Below, in pieces: positions 1-10,900 of a DNA stretch of 64,000 bases (position 1 is the stretch's first letter; each line of letters starts with the position of its first letter). The notes below the pieces were generated by a model that was not told where the DNA came from, ran no database searches, and saw nothing but the letters and a program-made list of their open reading frames with translations. Made by a program: the position numbers and the translations under genes. Source of the DNA: Panopea generosa (Eukaryota; Mollusca; Bivalvia; Adapedonta; Hiatellidae); assembly GCA_029582155.1 (NCBI GenBank), contig CM055908.1, positions 16,479,352 through 16,543,351 of the forward strand, read 5' to 3'.

Positions 1-84
1 ACATTAAATCATGATGACCCTAATCAAGGACTTATATAGCTTGAAGGATAAGCAACTGATTGAGATGTAAGTAATGCTTGTGTA

Positions 85-475
85 TGCACTCAAAATTTCG
101 TTTTCAAATATCTTAACTACCATTCATTTCAGAAATACAAATTGTTTCCTCTCACAATGTAATTCTCTACAAAACGAGACTATTCCCAGCAAATTTTGTT
201 TACTGCAACTAAAAAAATCAAGGAAAGTACTTGACATGTTACTTCAAACTGCAATATTTTAAATTCAAGATTATTTTGTGTGTTAATAAAACATCATAAA
301 ACATCTAAGATTACATACACATAACATTTAATGTGACAGAAATCAGTTGTCTGTGAAATGTAAATGATCATCATCAATATGCCAAACTATTCATTACTCG
401 TATACTATTTTATCACCATTTAGCAGAGAGATACAAGTTTCCTATCCTTCTATATAATTCCTTGTATTTATATAC
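85..475. repeat. Diverged direct repeat, copy A (partner at 7255-7640)
   Basis: About 390 bp that align by eye, with small indels, to 7255-7640 in the same orientation. Shared landmarks include TTTTCAAATA, AATTCTCTACAAA, TCAAGGAAAGTACTTGACAT, AAAACATCTTAG-type text and AAGTTTCCTAT. There is no open frame. The copies flank the first part of gene 1. This is either an old segmental duplication or two copies of an unrecognised dispersed repeat. Confidence 0.6.
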
Positions 476-929
476 TTCCAACAAATGGCGTCACCAGATT
501 TCAATCACATGACTAAACGTAATATGTCAAACTAAAATAACATGAGGGTGTAGAAGTACAAATAGATGAAGTAGATTTTCATTGCACTCAATGCCCACGT
601 TGCTATTTTTGTAAATAATTGGCTTCAGCACATGTAAGTGTATAATATAACAGACTAACTGTTCTTTATATTTCAGTCATAATATTGCCCCTAATGAGAC
701 CACCATATGTTTTATACCCTCCATTAACATTGGCTCTAAGACACTTATGCAGGAAGTTCAAATACTCATGTGAGATTTTCGTAATTCCTCGAAGTGATCA
801 AATTCAGGTTGTGATTGAAAATGGGTTATGGCATCATATCTTTGCTGTATGCAATTTTGCCATTTCTTCCTTTCAAGATGCTCAAATTTGAGATAGAGCA
901 GGTGGTGATCGAAAACAGGTGTTAAAGAG
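476..929. other. Gene-free stretch, nothing recognised
   Basis: AT-rich sequence with no convincing coding frame or repeat. The short open frames here have no recognisable protein features. Confidence 0.5.
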
Positions 930-1128
930 AAAACATGTGGAGCGCATGGTCCATTGTAGAGTACAAAACCAACGATCAGAGGATCGTGGGTTTGATCCTC
1001 CGCCACGGCTATATATAGTGTCCTTGAGCAAGACTCTTTTTCCACATATGCTTAGTACTGGTACTAGTCAGGAAGACTTCGAGCGTGATTTGTCTAAGTT
1101 GTTAGAACTTGTTTCACAATCAAACTAA
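930..1128 (+). mobile_element. tRNA-derived SINE, family 3
   Basis: A tRNA-like head reads CATGGTCCATTGTAGAGTA (box A region) then GTGGGTTTGATCCTCC (box B region). It is followed by TCCTTGAGCAAGACTC, which recurs as CCCTTGAGCAAGACAC in a second copy at 4200-4345. The two copies share head and junction. The tRNA isotype cannot be assigned because of decay. It lies upstream of gene 1 in the same orientation. Confidence 0.6.
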
Positions 1129-1254
1129 AATAAATAAGTTTAAACTAGCAAGTGCAGTAATGAAAGAATGTGATGTATTAATAATCAGGTGCATTTTTTA
1201 CATCCCGTAATCAGTAAAAGTAGTCAAATTAATTAAATTTGTTGTACTTAATCT

Positions 1255-1455
1255 TCTATTTGCAGGACATGTATACTCCAATAGTTTATCCCAGAACCTG
1301 AAATCACCAGATTCAGTCTGTTATACCCCAAGAAACAAAAACAGGGAATTTCATGCCTGTCCCACAATTCATAGCACTCTGATATGTTTACCAAACTATA
1401 ACATAATTTATTTTCCGTTGAAACAACTGACCAATCATTGTGCTCATATGCCAAT
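1255..1455. repeat. Dispersed repeat fragment shared with the palindrome arms
   Basis: Segments such as CACAATTCATAGCACTCTG, GTTTACCAAACT and CAACTGACCAATCATTGTGC have close counterparts in protease intron 5 (near 51090-51170 and 52070-52130) and its mirror. This points to one old dispersed element with several copies in the window. Ends are not defined. Confidence 0.45.
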
Positions 1456-1559
1456 GCTATGTAATGGTCTCTAGTCATAAATTTCAAATACTTTCTACAA
1501 ATCTGAAATTTCTTATTTCTGCTTGAAATTTATGACAAAATTGAGAGATAACAACAAAT

Positions 1560-1905
1560 GACTCTTCCTGTTTTCTTATAGCAAGTGACGAAGCCTCGCC
1601 ATACAGATCCGCAGCATCCAGTTTTCAAGATTGTATGCTTCCACGTGGCTAGAATATTTTTTCTTATTTATTTTTTCTTATCTTTCTCTTCTCTCTCTCT
1701 CTTATTGATTTGCAACTATTTCTCTTTTCCACTTGTTATTTTTCTATTTTGACTTCCTTTTCGATAAAAGTTTAAACCATTGTATTGCCGGCATAATGAT
1801 TCTCTTAAACTGTAGGGGAAGGGGTGGATCTAATGTTGACAGAACTTGTGTCCCGACCCGAATTCATATTAATAATTATGTTGAAATAAAATATGTATAA
1901 ACTAA
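1560..1905 (+). mobile_element. Possible LINE 3'-end remnant
   Basis: The stretch GGATCTAATGTTGACAG followed by GAAATAAAATATGT resembles the 3' end of the LINE copy in the right palindrome arm (near 62050-62130), where AATCTAATGTTGG precedes GAAATAAAATATGTTC. No coding sequence survives. It ends just before the 3' splice site used by gene 1, so it may form part of a 5' UTR intron. Confidence 0.35.
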
Positions 1906-1945
1906 CTTTTCTTTTTTTCAGAATCATCCTATTTAGGACGCTAAA

Positions 1946-1997
1946 ATGAACATAATCATTTTCCTGTATGTTTTGTTAATGGTGGATATTACAGCAA
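1946..1997 (+). CDS. Gene 1 coding exon 1 (signal peptide)
   Basis: A pyrimidine tract and AG at 1920-1921 precede a short untranslated segment and ATG at 1946, so this exon probably starts at 1922. The coding part gives 17 residues, hydrophobic from Ile3 to Val13. The donor A|GTGAGT at 1998 leaves one base (phase 1), which the next exon completes as Thr. Confidence 0.75.
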
Positions 1998-4900
1998 GTG
2001 AGTTAATTGATAAACCTGTGTTGGAGATAGAAAAAAAGATTTGTTTACAGATATTGTTACTGAGAGCATGTTACCGACCGAGTGAAGCAAAACCATCCAT
2101 GCACAATCACAAAATATATGGCAGTTGACTGAATAACAGTCTCAAAATTTGTCAAAATGATTATGAAGATCAAATTAAATTTTTACCAAAAGATCAGATG
2201 GGATATTCTTATTGATTTTTATCTGTTGTCCATCCATCTGTACATCAAAAATTTCTTTAAATAATTTCTTCACTGAAATCTCTTGATAAATTTTTCATCA
2301 AATTATGTTAAATTCTGATATATTTAAAGCTTATTCCATTTTTGTTAAAATCATGAGTCTAAGTTCAAATTTGACAAATGCACTTACGTGTATTTTGTTA
2401 GAATTATAACTGTTTTTATACTTAGAACATTGGGTAAAATTTTATATTAATGTCCAGTTCTCAGTAATCAGATAGCAGTTGCTTTTTAGACGAGCTTCTA
2501 AAATTCCAGCAGGCTGTCTTCTGACCGCTTTTGTTTGTGAATCTTTAAGTGTAGCCAATTATTTAAAAAAGAATGTCTTCCGTGCCAGAGTGGTCTAAGG
2601 CACTGTCTCAAAATTACTTGCCTGTCACTACTAAAGTCATAGGTTTGAGTCCCGCTTGCTTCAAAACCTTATGTGGAAAAGTTTGCCAATTACTTGCTGA
2701 AGCATGGTGGTTCTACTCATATTCATTCTGAGGACTTCTTTCACCAGTAAAATTGGATATGCCATTATATATAACCTGAAATGTTTTGAAAATGGCATTA
2801 AATTTAGAAAAGTATGTGAGATTTCATCGCGGGTCGAGATTTATTTTTTCGGTATAGATCACAAGATCAACATAACAGAGGCATTACACAATAAATTAAT
2901 TGCTAGATAATCTAGCAATTAATTTATAATGGCCTGATTGTATGCCTCTTTTTTTGTTACAATTTGTTTTTACTAATCTTACATATTATATTTTTACAGC
3001 AAAACATTATTCCGTATCAGACTACTGTAAACAGAGGTCTTGGCCGGATGTAGACTTTGACTATTCGAATAGTGCACACTTCAGCTTTCATGGTAACAGG
3101 GAATCTGATCCACAAATTTGCTTCTTAAACTTTAACTTCCGTGATGTATGGGGTAAATTGGTATGCGTAGAAACAAGTGTGTTTGATGACTGCAGACTGA
3201 CAATACAGCTGTCTGAATCACGGGTCTCACTGCATACCAGTATGGTGAGATATGCTTACTTGTTATTTATTATTTAATGGCAGGCCCCTCATTTAATAGG
3301 TTTAATGTTACTCATTATAACAATATACAACTATAAAGATACAAGTAAGCAATGAATAATTCTACTTCTCATTAAAGCAACACATCCACGTTTGAACTTT
3401 TAAAAAAAAAAATTTAATTGAGTTATAAGCACATTTCCTATACAAACTTATGATCAATTAGCTGTATATGAGCATATAAACACAATCCCGTACAAAATGA
3501 TGCCCAAATTATAATGCGTGACTAACACTTTATAAAACAAGCGTGTAACTCACCCGAGTAAAAAAAATAATGTCAAAATGACTTTCAAGGCAGGTTAAGA
3601 ACACTACGCACTAAAACGTGAAGTTTTTTAATACGACTCGCATAATTCAATTTAAAGCCAAGTTGGAATCCTCAGCAATTTAAAAAATAATTTATAAAGC
3701 GTTTGTCACGCTTTATAATTTGGACATCTTTTTTATAGTTCTAAAACGTTCTGGATAGTGTTTGTTAGCACATATACAGCTCACTGACCATCTATTTATG
3801 TATGGGAAATGTGCTCACAACTCAATTGAAAAACTTTTTAAAAAAGTTTAAACGTGGATGTGTTGCTTTAACTAATGAAATGTTGGGCCTAATTAGCTCA
3901 GTCAGTAACACATCTGACTATCAATCCAGGGGTCGTGAATTCGAATCCCTGCCCAGCAACAGTCTCTGTGATGATTGATATACAACATTGTGTCTCACTA
4001 TCATTCGTCTTTCCAAGCTGATTCATTTGATAAAGTTATCAGTTACTTGCGGAGATGGGGTGTGCTCGAGTACTGGTTAACCTTTCAGGATCCCAGGAAA
4101 CAGTGGTTAGGTTAACTTATCTTCTGTTAGCCCTCAATGGCATAAAATGACGCTTAATATTCAATCAATCGGTCAATCACTAATGAAACAAATGACAACT
4201 TGGTGGAGCACATGGTCCAGTGGTATAGCATCAAGCCCAGGACCAGAGGGTCGTGTGTTCGATCCTCCTCCATGAATATGTATGGTGCCCTTGAGCAAGA
4301 CACTGCATATGTATAGTATTGGTTCTATCCAATTTGAGGTGTAAAAACCCAAAGTTTTTCTGATTCTGAATTTGATTACGAAATTTTTCTTAAATTAAAT
4401 GGTCAGTTAAGCATGTATTCAAGTTTTTATAAAGTTCAACAATTCCAGAATATAGGTCATTTTCCCAAAATGATAGGGAAAAATACTGGACAATATAAGT
4501 ATCTGTAAATATCGTGTATTGGGTTCCTCCATAAATGATTTGGTATTATTAAATTTAAAGGGGATGCAAAATGGGAAAATAGATCATGTACGCAACTCTT
4601 GTTATCTTTGTAAAGCATTTATTTAGATATATTTGGTTACTTACACTGTGAGATTGGTATATTGTACATATCTACCTAATGTTTATGTCGGTGTTATCTC
4701 TCACTCTTTTATATTGACGTCATTTATCCCCCACATAATGAGACTTTATTGACAAATTGAAGAATTTTAAGGGACATTTGATTAAAAAGTGTGACAGAAA
4801 CACTTTTAGGTGTTTAAAAAGGCATTTAAAACCTCATTTCTCACTCATCCTACGTCCAGAAATGTCAGAATAAGTGTTGTAGCTGTCCATCCATTTGGCT

Positions 4901-7900
4901 GTTTGTCCAAACACCAACAAGGTACTTTAAGAGGTTATTTGTCTATACACCCATAATGTACTTTAAGGGGGTATTTGTCTGGCTGTTTGTCCCTACAACC
5001 ACAAGGTACTTTAAGGGGGTATTTGTCTGTATGTGGCTGTTTGTCCATAAACCCACAAGGTACTTTTAGGGGGAATTCGTCTGTATGTGGCTGTTTGTCC
5101 TTACATCCACAAGGTACTTTAAGGGGGTATTTGTCTGGATGTTTGTCCATATACCCACAAGGTACTTTAAGGGTTATTTGTCTGGCTGTTTTTCAATGCA
5201 TTCACAAGGTACTTTAAAGGGGTATTTGTCTGGATGTTTGTTCATACACCCACAAGGTACTTTAAGGGGGTATTTGTCTGTATGTGGCTGTTTGTCCATA
5301 CACCCACAAGGTACTTTAATGGGGTATTTGTCTGTATGTGGCTATTTGTCCATACACCCACAAGGTACTTTAAGGGGGTATTTGTCTGTATGTGGCTGTT
5401 TGTCCATATACCCACAAGGTACTTTAGGTACTTTAAGAGTATTTGTCTGGCTTTTTGTTCATACACCCACAAGGTACTTTATTGGGGTATTTATCTGGCT
5501 GTTTGTCCATGTACCCACAAGGTACTTTAAGGGGTTCTTTGTCTGGCTGTTTGTTCATACACCCAAAAGGTAACTAAAAGAGTTATTTGTCTGACTGTTT
5601 GTCCATACACCAACAAAGGTACTTTAAGGGGTTATTTGTCTGGCTGTTTGTCCATATACTCTCAAGGTACTTATAGGGGTTATTTGTCTGACTGTATATC
5701 ACTACACTCACAAAGTACTTTAAGGGGTTATCTGTCTGGCTGTTTGTCCATACACCCACAAAGTACTTTAAGGGGTTATCTGTCTGGCTGTTTGTCCATA
5801 CACCCACAAGGTACTTTAAGGGAGTATTTATCTATATGTGACTGTTTGTCCGTACACACACAAGGTACTTTACGGGGGTATTTGTCTGGTTGTTTGTCCA
5901 TACACCCTCAAGGTACTTTTGGTACTTTAAGGAAATATTTGTCTGGCTTTTTGTTCATACACCCTCAAGGTACTTTAAGGGGGTATTTGTTTGTATGTGG
6001 TTGTTTGTTCCATACATCCACACAGTACTTTAAGGTTTTTTTTGTCTGGCTGTTTGTCCATACACCCACAAGGTACTTTAAACGGGTATTTGTCTGTATG
6101 TGGCTGTTTGTCAATACACCTGCAAGTAACGTTAAGGGGGTATATGACTCACTGTTTGTCCATACACCAATAAGGTAATTTAAGGGAGTATTTGTCTGTA
6201 TATGGCTGTTTGTCCATACACCCAGAAGGTACTTTAAGGGGGTATTTGTCTGGCTGTTTGTCCATACACCCACAAAGTACTTTAAGTGGTAATTTGTCTG
6301 TATGTTGCTGTTTGTCCATACACCCACAAGGTACTTTAAGGGGTTATTTGTATATACACCCACTAGGTACTATAAGGGTATCTTTGTTTGTATGTGGCTG
6401 TTTGTCCATACACCCACAAGGTACTATGAGGGAGTATTTGTTTGTATGTGGCTGTATTTCCATACACCCACTATGTACTATAAGGGCCTATTTGCCCATA
6501 CACCCACTGGGTACTATAAGGGAGTATTTGTTTGTATGTGGCTGTATTTCCATACACCCACTAGGTACTATAAGGGCCTATTTGCCCATACACCCACTGG
6601 GTACTATAAGGGAGTATTTGTTTGTATGTGGCTGTTTGTCCATACACCCACAAAGTACTTTAAGGGGTTATTTGTATATACACCCACTAGGTACTATAAG
6701 GGGGTATTTGTTTGTATGTGGCTGTTTGTCCATACACCCACAAGGTACTATAAGGGAGTATTTGTTTGTATGTGGCTGTATTTCCATACACCAACTAGGT
6801 ACTATAAGGGCCTATTTGCCAATACACCCACTGGGTACTATAAGGGAGTATTTGTTTGTATGTGGCTGTTTGTCCATACACCCACAAGGTACTATAAGGG
6901 AGTATTTGTTTGTATGTGGCTGTTTGTCCATACACCCACAAGGTACTATAAGGGGGTATTTGTCTACAGATTGTCATTGTTGAGTTATTGTGGATAAAAC
7001 ATTAACCTAACAAATCCTCAATTTCTGTAACGAATGCCATCGTGGTGTCATTTCCACTTTTTAGTGCCTTTTCTTTCACCTTTTTCCCTTATTTCATTTC
7101 TTTTTTAGTTTGTAACCTTTTTCTCGTAAGTGCATCCATTCTTCCATTCATTTGTCCACCTATCTGAAGTCAATAACTTCTGAATGTGTCTATCAAGGCT
7201 TACATAGGGAAGGAAAAGCAACTTATGTTATGAAAGTTTGCTTATTCACACAAAATCTTGGAAAATCTCATTTTCAAATACCCTAATTTACCTATTCCAT
7301 TCATCTCAGAGATACAAATTAAAACTTTATTGCACAATGGAATTCTCTACAAATCGAGACCATTCTCATCAAATCGTGTTTATCATTGTTTAAGTCATTG
7401 TGGTTACAAAATTTGTAAACTGCAACTAAAAAATCAAGGAAAGTACTTGACATTTTACTGTGTTTTTTTTCGTATTTAAAACAGTATAAAACATCTTAGT
7501 TACACACAACTAACATTTTATGTAAAAGGAATCAGTTGCCTGTGAAATTCGAATGATTAATTTGCCAAAACATGCTATTTTATAAACATTTAACAGAGGA
7601 ATGCAAGTTTCCTATACTTCTATATACCTCCTTGTGTATGTGTATTTAATCAATACCTTGTGTAGCTGCATAATTATAAAATACAGGTCAATTTCGATAG
7701 TAGTCAACTTTTAGTCAAATATACACATCAAGGTTTTTTGACTGAATTTTTGGTAAAATAATGTTTTTTCATCAATAAATTTGGAAAGGGTCTACATGTG
7801 TATATGTTTAAAAAATAGTTGGTGTGTAGCTGCATACTTAATACAAAATACAGATCAACATCATTAACATTTTACCATGGACTCTTATTAACTATTTTTT

Positions 7901-10900
7901 GGTAATTTTTAACCGAGGGCAGTTAACTTTTTGCAACTGTGTTTGTTTTCTTACCCTTCAATACATACACAAGTCACAGCTGGAACTGGATGGCTGTGGA
8001 ATCTATAATGTCCATAACAGTAACAATCAACAATTACATTGAGGCATGGTACCACCATTTGAAATTTTAATGCTACCTTGGGGTAGTTCTATAATGGCAT
8101 TTACAAATAATCCTTGTTTCTTCTTATGTAAATGCTAATTTTTTTATTTAAATGGCATTACTGATGCATTTTGAACATTATAAAAGCATTGTCATGCTTA
8201 AATTGTGAGTTTGGAAATGCTTGGAAATCTGGGTATGATTGGATGTTTTTGGAAGTCTACAAAATCTCTAATATACTATATGACCCCTACTTCATCATAT
8301 TTTGGTGGTGCAGAGGTTGACAAACAATAAAATGTAAGTTTCACTTCTTTCATTTTGGTCTCTCTATGATTGACAAACATGCAAACTTGTTTTATTTACT
8401 ATAGAATAAAGAACAAAATTCAATGTAGGACTTACACCTTCATCTACAAATGTAATGAAGTTAGACCCTGGATTTGTCACCTCGTGTTATGGTATAATAA
8501 CGTGAAACTTTCTTCTTACTAAATGAAGCAATTTTGGGGGATTTAGTGCACTAGGTTTTAGATTTGATGAGGACTCCAGGATGAAATGATTTATTGGTGC
8601 AGTTTAATGGTGAATTTCAAATTGTATAGCATCATTTTATGATTATTCATACAAGTTGTTAGAATTGAGACCATCATGTGGCTGTATCCACATTGAAATA
8701 TTCAATTATAGAGCACTCAACTTTTCTTTTTTCTTCAGCATAGTTTGAATAATATTTCAGAACCTGACCTGCCATAGTGCTCTGTCATCACCATGGTGTG
8801 GTGAAGGACCAATACACGTGTTGTTTGTCCCCAAGTATAAAGACCGTAATGGCAAAAGGGGTACTATCTCGCTCAAGATATATACGAAAGAAGGTATGAA
8901 CGATACTGTAAGAAGGTATGAATGATACTGTAAGAAGGTATGAACGGTACTGAAAAAAAGTATGAAAAATACTTTAATATTATATTGTTTTTTTTTTAGT
9001 TTGCAAACAATAATGAATATTCATGTAACAGTATTGTCCATAAGGTTTTACCAGGTTTGGACAATTAACCCTTTACTCGATAAATACGTGTTTCATGCAC
9101 CAACCACAGAAGCCCTTTGAAAACAGTGCAGGAAGAGTTCAGATTGCTCGTAACGAGCAATCTGAACACTTCCTGCACTGTTTTCCACTCTGTCAGTAAA
9201 CATTATAAACATCATTCACCCAATAATTCAAAAGCCTTCTATATTTGGTATTAAAAGGTGTCTATATTAGAAGTGTCCAAAGGCATCTATATGAAGTAAA
9301 GGGTTAAACACCTTCTCTGTGTAGTTATTTGTAAGCGCGACATGATGCAGATTTAATAATGTGTTGGTATTGGTTTATCAACAGTCGTGTCACTGTTCAC
9401 GTTCAGACACCAAAAATTAATTTATGGATATACATGGAATATTCATGAGTACCTGGTAAATCCTAGCACACAATAACTGTTGTCTGTTGATCCGATTACT
9501 TGTTCTTTGTGCACATGTTTGCACCAACACTACTTCATATTTTTCATATTCTTCATTCTGCAGCGTGGACTAGTGGTAGAGCAACCGCCTCTCATGCAGA
9601 AGGTCATGGGTTCGATCACTAGTCAGGTCATACCTTGAAAAATAGTACTAGAAGCTTCCTCTCTTGTCGCTCAGCATTTAGAGGATAGTTCTAGGTCTGG
9701 TTGGTCCAGTGTCAGTATAATGTGACTGGATGGGGTATCATACAATGAGTCTGCAGCATGATACTCAAATGTGGCAGCCATCAGAATACTGTAGACACCA
9801 TTGCGATATGACTGAAAAATTGTTGAAAGCAAAGCTTAACACCATACAACAACAACAACTTTATATTTTCAGTTCCAACACCTAAGCCTGAAATAACAAC
9901 TCGCGGAATAGAATATAACAGTGAGGATGACAGCGAGGATGACAGTGGACTAAGTTTTTTCGGTATTCTAGGTATTATAGCTGCATCAATTGGCGCTTAT
10001 GTGTGTTGCTGCAGCTGCTGTATCTACTGTTGTAAAGATGGTGATGATGAGAATAGACCACAGGATTTGAATGGTCAGCCGGCTGCATTAACCGCTCAAC
10101 CAGGTTTGTATTGGAACAGGTTAGATTAAAAGCTCATTGTTAAAGGCTGGAGTAACAGTAAAAAAAAAATAGCAGTTCTGAAAAATGGCCACTTGCACTG
10201 AATTCTCTATTCTCACTGGAAGCAAAGCATCAGTGGAGGATTTTTAAAAAAATCAAAAGGCATACAGATTTGGTTGAAACTTGACAGATCTTTCTGTTCT
10301 TGAATGTATGATCTTTATGTCATGTGAATTTTAAACAATGTGTTCTCTAAAAGTGTTGCATTAAAATTTTTTTTTTTGGAAATTCAAACTTTATGCCAGT
10401 TGTGATTGACAGCTAATCCAAGTTCATGACCCGACTCTCCGGCCAATTACAATTTAACTTCTATGGAGATAAGCCTTAGTGATTACACTCTTTTGGCATA
10501 TAGCGGGGTATTGAAAACTATAATAAATGCTACATACATAGTGTTTCACTCATATGTGCTATTTAAATGTTTTATTGACAATTCCTATAGAATTGCATGC
10601 AGTGCATCAAAAATAAACTAAATATACACACTTTGTCATTATCACCGTTAATGAACATTGCATTGATTTGGAAACTATTTGTGTAATAATTTCTAAAACA
10701 CACTGTTTCATATTCTCTTCTGTGTCGCTAGGCCTAACATCAATTTAGCATAATTGACCTATTACTAACCTTTAGGCAGTTTTATTTTTTGTCAAGAAGG
10801 AAAGAAATACTTATTGATCAATGAACTTTTTTGTGGTAGTTTAATTATACAATTTTATCATGTTTTTTCTGTTGCGAACCAGTAGTAGTTCACACTGCTT

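Noticed and set aside
758..1128. Overlapping open frames near the window start
   Set aside because: They overlap a SINE and each other on opposite strands, without recognisable protein features.
2942..3277. Independent 111-codon gene starting at 2942
   Set aside because: The first 58 bases are the intronic pyrimidine tract. The real coding part is exon 2 of gene 1 (3000-3244), which the phases and splice sites support.
3888..4345. Functional tRNA genes
   Set aside because: A and B boxes are tRNA-like, but the acceptor and other stems do not pair well, and each is followed by a shared non-tRNA body and tail. They are SINEs.
4880..6975. Possible CRISPR-like array (regular repeats)
   Set aside because: Units are directly joined with no unique spacers, and the genome is eukaryotic.
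6192..6997. Long open frames (up to 263 codons) as possible repeat-protein genes
   Set aside because: They are translations of the 48/54-bp minisatellite in gene 1 intron 2. Frames are open on both strands and there is no splice or start context.
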